From NCBI GenBank assembly GCA_045110675.1, contig JBGCGJ010000035.1, forward strand, positions 1 through 43,760: a stretch of DNA of 43,760 nt. The letters run 5' to 3'. Shown here piece by piece: positions 42,732 through 43,760 of the stretch (positions are counted from its first letter, which is position 1; each line of letters begins with the position of its first letter). The position numbers and the translations under genes are program-made. The DNA is from JBALVT01 sp045110675 (GTDB lineage Bacteria; Pseudomonadota; Gammaproteobacteria; Pseudomonadales; Halieaceae). The notes under the pieces are model-generated. The model worked only from the letters and a program-made list of their open reading frames with translations, was not told the DNA's origin and made no database searches.

Positions 42732-42935
42732 ATGAGCGGCAGTGACAGCGAGAAGAACTCTAAAGATACCGAGACCATCTTGATGGCCCTGGATCAAATC
42801 AGCCAAACGATTGATGTAATGACAAGCGTTGTTGGACGTCTGCGCAATTACCTTCAGCAGCAGGAAACCTCTGCCAACACTGAAAAACACAAGGATTTGC
42901 GCGATGAAATGCAACCTGGACGCATACTCCACTAA
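42732..42935 (+). CDS. Small conserved-looking protein after nrdB (function unknown)
   Basis: This 67-residue ORF begins at ATG 42732 with AGAGGT six bases upstream, 17 bases after the nrdB stop. The protein is hydrophilic. It has a probable amphipathic helix (LMALDQISQTIDVMTSVVGR, then LRNYLQQQ) flanked by charged disordered ends. No family is recognised. Close spacing, a good ribosome-binding site and a terminator-like hairpin right after its stop support a real third gene in the nrd operon. A helical hairpin or small adaptor role is only a guess. Confidence 0.7.
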   Translation: MSGSDSEKNSKDTETILMALDQISQTIDVMTSVVGRLRNYLQQQETSANTEKHKDLRDEMQPGRILH

Positions 42936-42938
42936 AAC

Positions 42939-42976
42939 CACCGAGTAGCAGCCTCTAACAGCACCGCTACTCGGTG
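42939..42976 (+). terminator. Terminator-like hairpin after the nrd operon
   Basis: CACCGAGTAGC (42939-42949) pairs perfectly with GCTACTCGGTG (42966-42976), an 11-bp stem with a 16-base loop, starting three bases after the small ORF's stop. The following TTCTCCC is not a clean U-tract. Confidence 0.6.
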
Positions 42977-43028
42977 TTCTCCCAAAAACACCACAAATAT
43001 TCACAATCACGACAGAATTGGCGCATTT

Positions 43029-43044
43029 TGTGATATTTGTCACA
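43029..43044 (+). promoter_or_regulatory. Consensus CRP/Vfr-type binding site
   Basis: TGTGA-TATTTG-TCACA matches the CRP half-sites TGTGA-N6-TCACA in all ten positions. It lies upstream of a good promoter, with its centre near -52 relative to the expected start, one helical turn from the classical activating positions. Confidence 0.7.
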
Positions 43045-43053
43045 GTTAGAATT

Positions 43054-43081
43054 TTGAAACTCCCAGGGTACGTCGGATAAT
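43054..43081 (+). promoter_or_regulatory. Probable sigma-70 promoter of the 43122 gene
   Basis: TTGAAA (43054-43059) and GATAAT (43076-43081) are separated by 16 bases; the -10 matches in five of six positions. Transcription would start near 43088, giving a leader of about 34 nt. Confidence 0.65.
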
Positions 43082-43121
43082 ACTTTCATAGTATTCAAAA
43101 CCAATTTCCCTGGAGTTTACA

Positions 43122-43343
43122 ATGACTCGAAGACAAGAAGACGGCCCCGATAGCAGGTCAAACTTCCGCACAGATCGTATGTTTCAAAGCGGAGGACGCT
43201 GGTATTTCTACACCCGAGAGGGAACAACGGAAGGTCCTTTCGAAAGCCAAGTGGATGCTCAAGAGCGGCTTAGTCTCTATATTGATGTGTTGGAATCAAC
43301 GCTACTATCCCCTGATACTGAGCTTTCATTGATGAATGGCTAG
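43122..43343 (+). CDS. Small DUF6316-like protein
   Basis: The 73-residue protein begins after CTGGAG at ATG 43122. Its core reads RTDRMFQSGGRWYFYTREGT, then EGPFESQVDAQERLSLYI. This resembles the short uncharacterised gammaproteobacterial DUF6316 family (recognised from memory of the WYF.TREG...GPF pattern, so moderate certainty). No signal peptide or membrane segment is seen. The function is unknown. It is monocistronic, with its own promoter, a CRP-type site upstream and a hairpin downstream. Confidence 0.75.
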   Translation: MTRRQEDGPDSRSNFRTDRMFQSGGRWYFYTREGTTEGPFESQVDAQERLSLYIDVLESTLLSPDTELSLMNG

Positions 43344-43361
43344 TAGTCTAACTGTAATCCC

Positions 43362-43395
43362 CTTGCGGAGTCCTAGAGCACGAAGACTCCGCAAG
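43362..43395 (+). terminator. Terminator-like hairpin after the DUF6316-like gene
   Basis: CTTGCGGAGTC (43362-43372) pairs perfectly with GACTCCGCAAG (43385-43395): an 11-bp stem with a 12-base loop, followed by ATTTAATCT. It lies 18 bases past the stop codon. Confidence 0.65.
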
Positions 43396-43611
43396 ATTTA
43401 ATCTCAAATAGTTATCACCGCCAGATTTAGAAACACTCCCCTCCCGGCAAAGTTCTCCGCAACAATCATACTTAAAAGATAAGCCTCAACTCTTAAGCTA
43501 AAAGCTGATTGGTCCACGTCGAGTTGTTACTCCAAGGGCTTGTGAACTATGTCACAAAAGACTCGGCTTCCGCTCCGTTTGTCTCGAAAACTAACCACTT
43601 GTCGCTAAGCT

Positions 43612-43641
43612 TTGTTCACAACACAAACGAGCCATTACTAT
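43612..43641 (+). promoter_or_regulatory. Possible promoter of the pilin-like gene
   Basis: TTGTTC (43612-43617) and TACTAT (43636-43641) are 18 bases apart, upstream of the prepilin ATG by about 45 bases. Each hexamer matches consensus in about four positions. No sigma-54 GG-N10-GC element is evident. Confidence 0.4.
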
Positions 43642-43683
43642 AAGGTATGAAAAAAATATTCAAGCGGGGACGACAATTCGGTT

Positions 43684-43760
43684 ATGAAAGCTAATCGAAA
43701 CAAAGGGTTTACAATCATCGAGCTAATGATAGCGATGGTCGTGCTCGCCTTGCTATTGGC
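43684..43760 (+). CDS. Type IV pilin/pseudopilin-like prepilin (N-terminus only)
   Basis: The 25 complete codons before the window edge give a short basic leader (MKANRNKG), then FTIIELMIAMVVLALLL. This is the class III prepilin signal cut by PilD between Gly and Phe, with the conserved Glu at position 5 of the mature protein. The leader and the hydrophobic helix fit FimT/GspH, PilV or PilE-type minor pilins; the family cannot be settled from so little. The CDS continues past 43760. Confidence 0.88.
   Translation, partial: MKANRNKGFTIIELMIAMVVLALLL

Larger units (their letters stand above)
43344..43683 (+). other. Intergenic region before the pilin-like gene
   Basis: About 340 bases. It opens with a terminator-like hairpin and ends with a possible promoter (both listed). 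A 15-codon frame at 43647-43694 overlaps the pilin start; nothing else gene-like is seen. Confidence 0.55.

Overview
The window reads as chromosomal core DNA of a free-living, probably marine gammaproteobacterium. Gene content and order (aspS-yebC-ruvCA; proA-nadD-rsfS-rlmH-mrdA-mrdB-mltB-rlpA-dacA-ybeD-lipB; bfd-bfr-grxD-argD-argF; nrdAB with a double ATP-cone NrdA) resemble Pseudomonas and the Cellvibrionales (Halieaceae/Spongiibacteraceae-like). Placing it in Cellvibrionales is inference. I saw no rRNA, tRNA, CRISPR array, insertion sequence, integrase or phage gene.

Layout. 1-4326 (minus): the start of ruvA, then ruvC, yebC, aspS, an FmdB-type zinc-ribbon gene, and a gene for an HU protein with a long Lys/Ala-rich histone-like tail. 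4721-7070 (plus): proS and a small secreted lytic transglycosylase. 7067-13669: an AraC regulator divergent from a peptidyl-prolyl isomerase/HupE pair, then a LuxR-type regulator with a glutamylpolyamine synthetase-like gene, and a secreted EEP-fold hydrolase. 13698-18735: a MATE transporter (minus), a fatty-acid desaturase with a glutathione peroxidase (plus), and prfC (minus).

18985-23400 is the least ordinary part. Two adjacent minus-strand genes encode secreted proteins that share the same eight-cysteine module. One of them also carries a 71-residue Asp/Glu/Tyr tract. They are divergent from a RegB/RegA-type redox two-component system, and an 18-bp near-perfect palindrome lies between the two units.

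23397-33268 (minus) is a tightly packed cell-elongation and housekeeping cluster with stop/start overlaps (proA through lipB). lipA, which usually follows lipB, is not there; regA converges on lipB instead. 33359-37769 holds a DsbA-fold isomerase, a Fur-box-preceded bfd and bfr (iron storage and release), grxD (minus), and argD-argF. 37770-38460 is a long regulatory leader with a DnaA box and two correctly spaced NrdR boxes ahead of nrdA-nrdB and a small ORF. The window closes with a small DUF6316-like gene behind a consensus CRP/Vfr-type site and the first 26 codons of a type IV pilin-like gene.

The genes mostly serve DNA repair and replication (ruv, nrd), translation (aspS, proS, prfC, rsfS, rlmH), rod-shape wall growth, lipoate and lipid chemistry, iron and redox homeostasis, and arginine/proline metabolism. 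The best candidate for an undescribed system is the cysteine-rich secreted pair and its possible link to RegBA.
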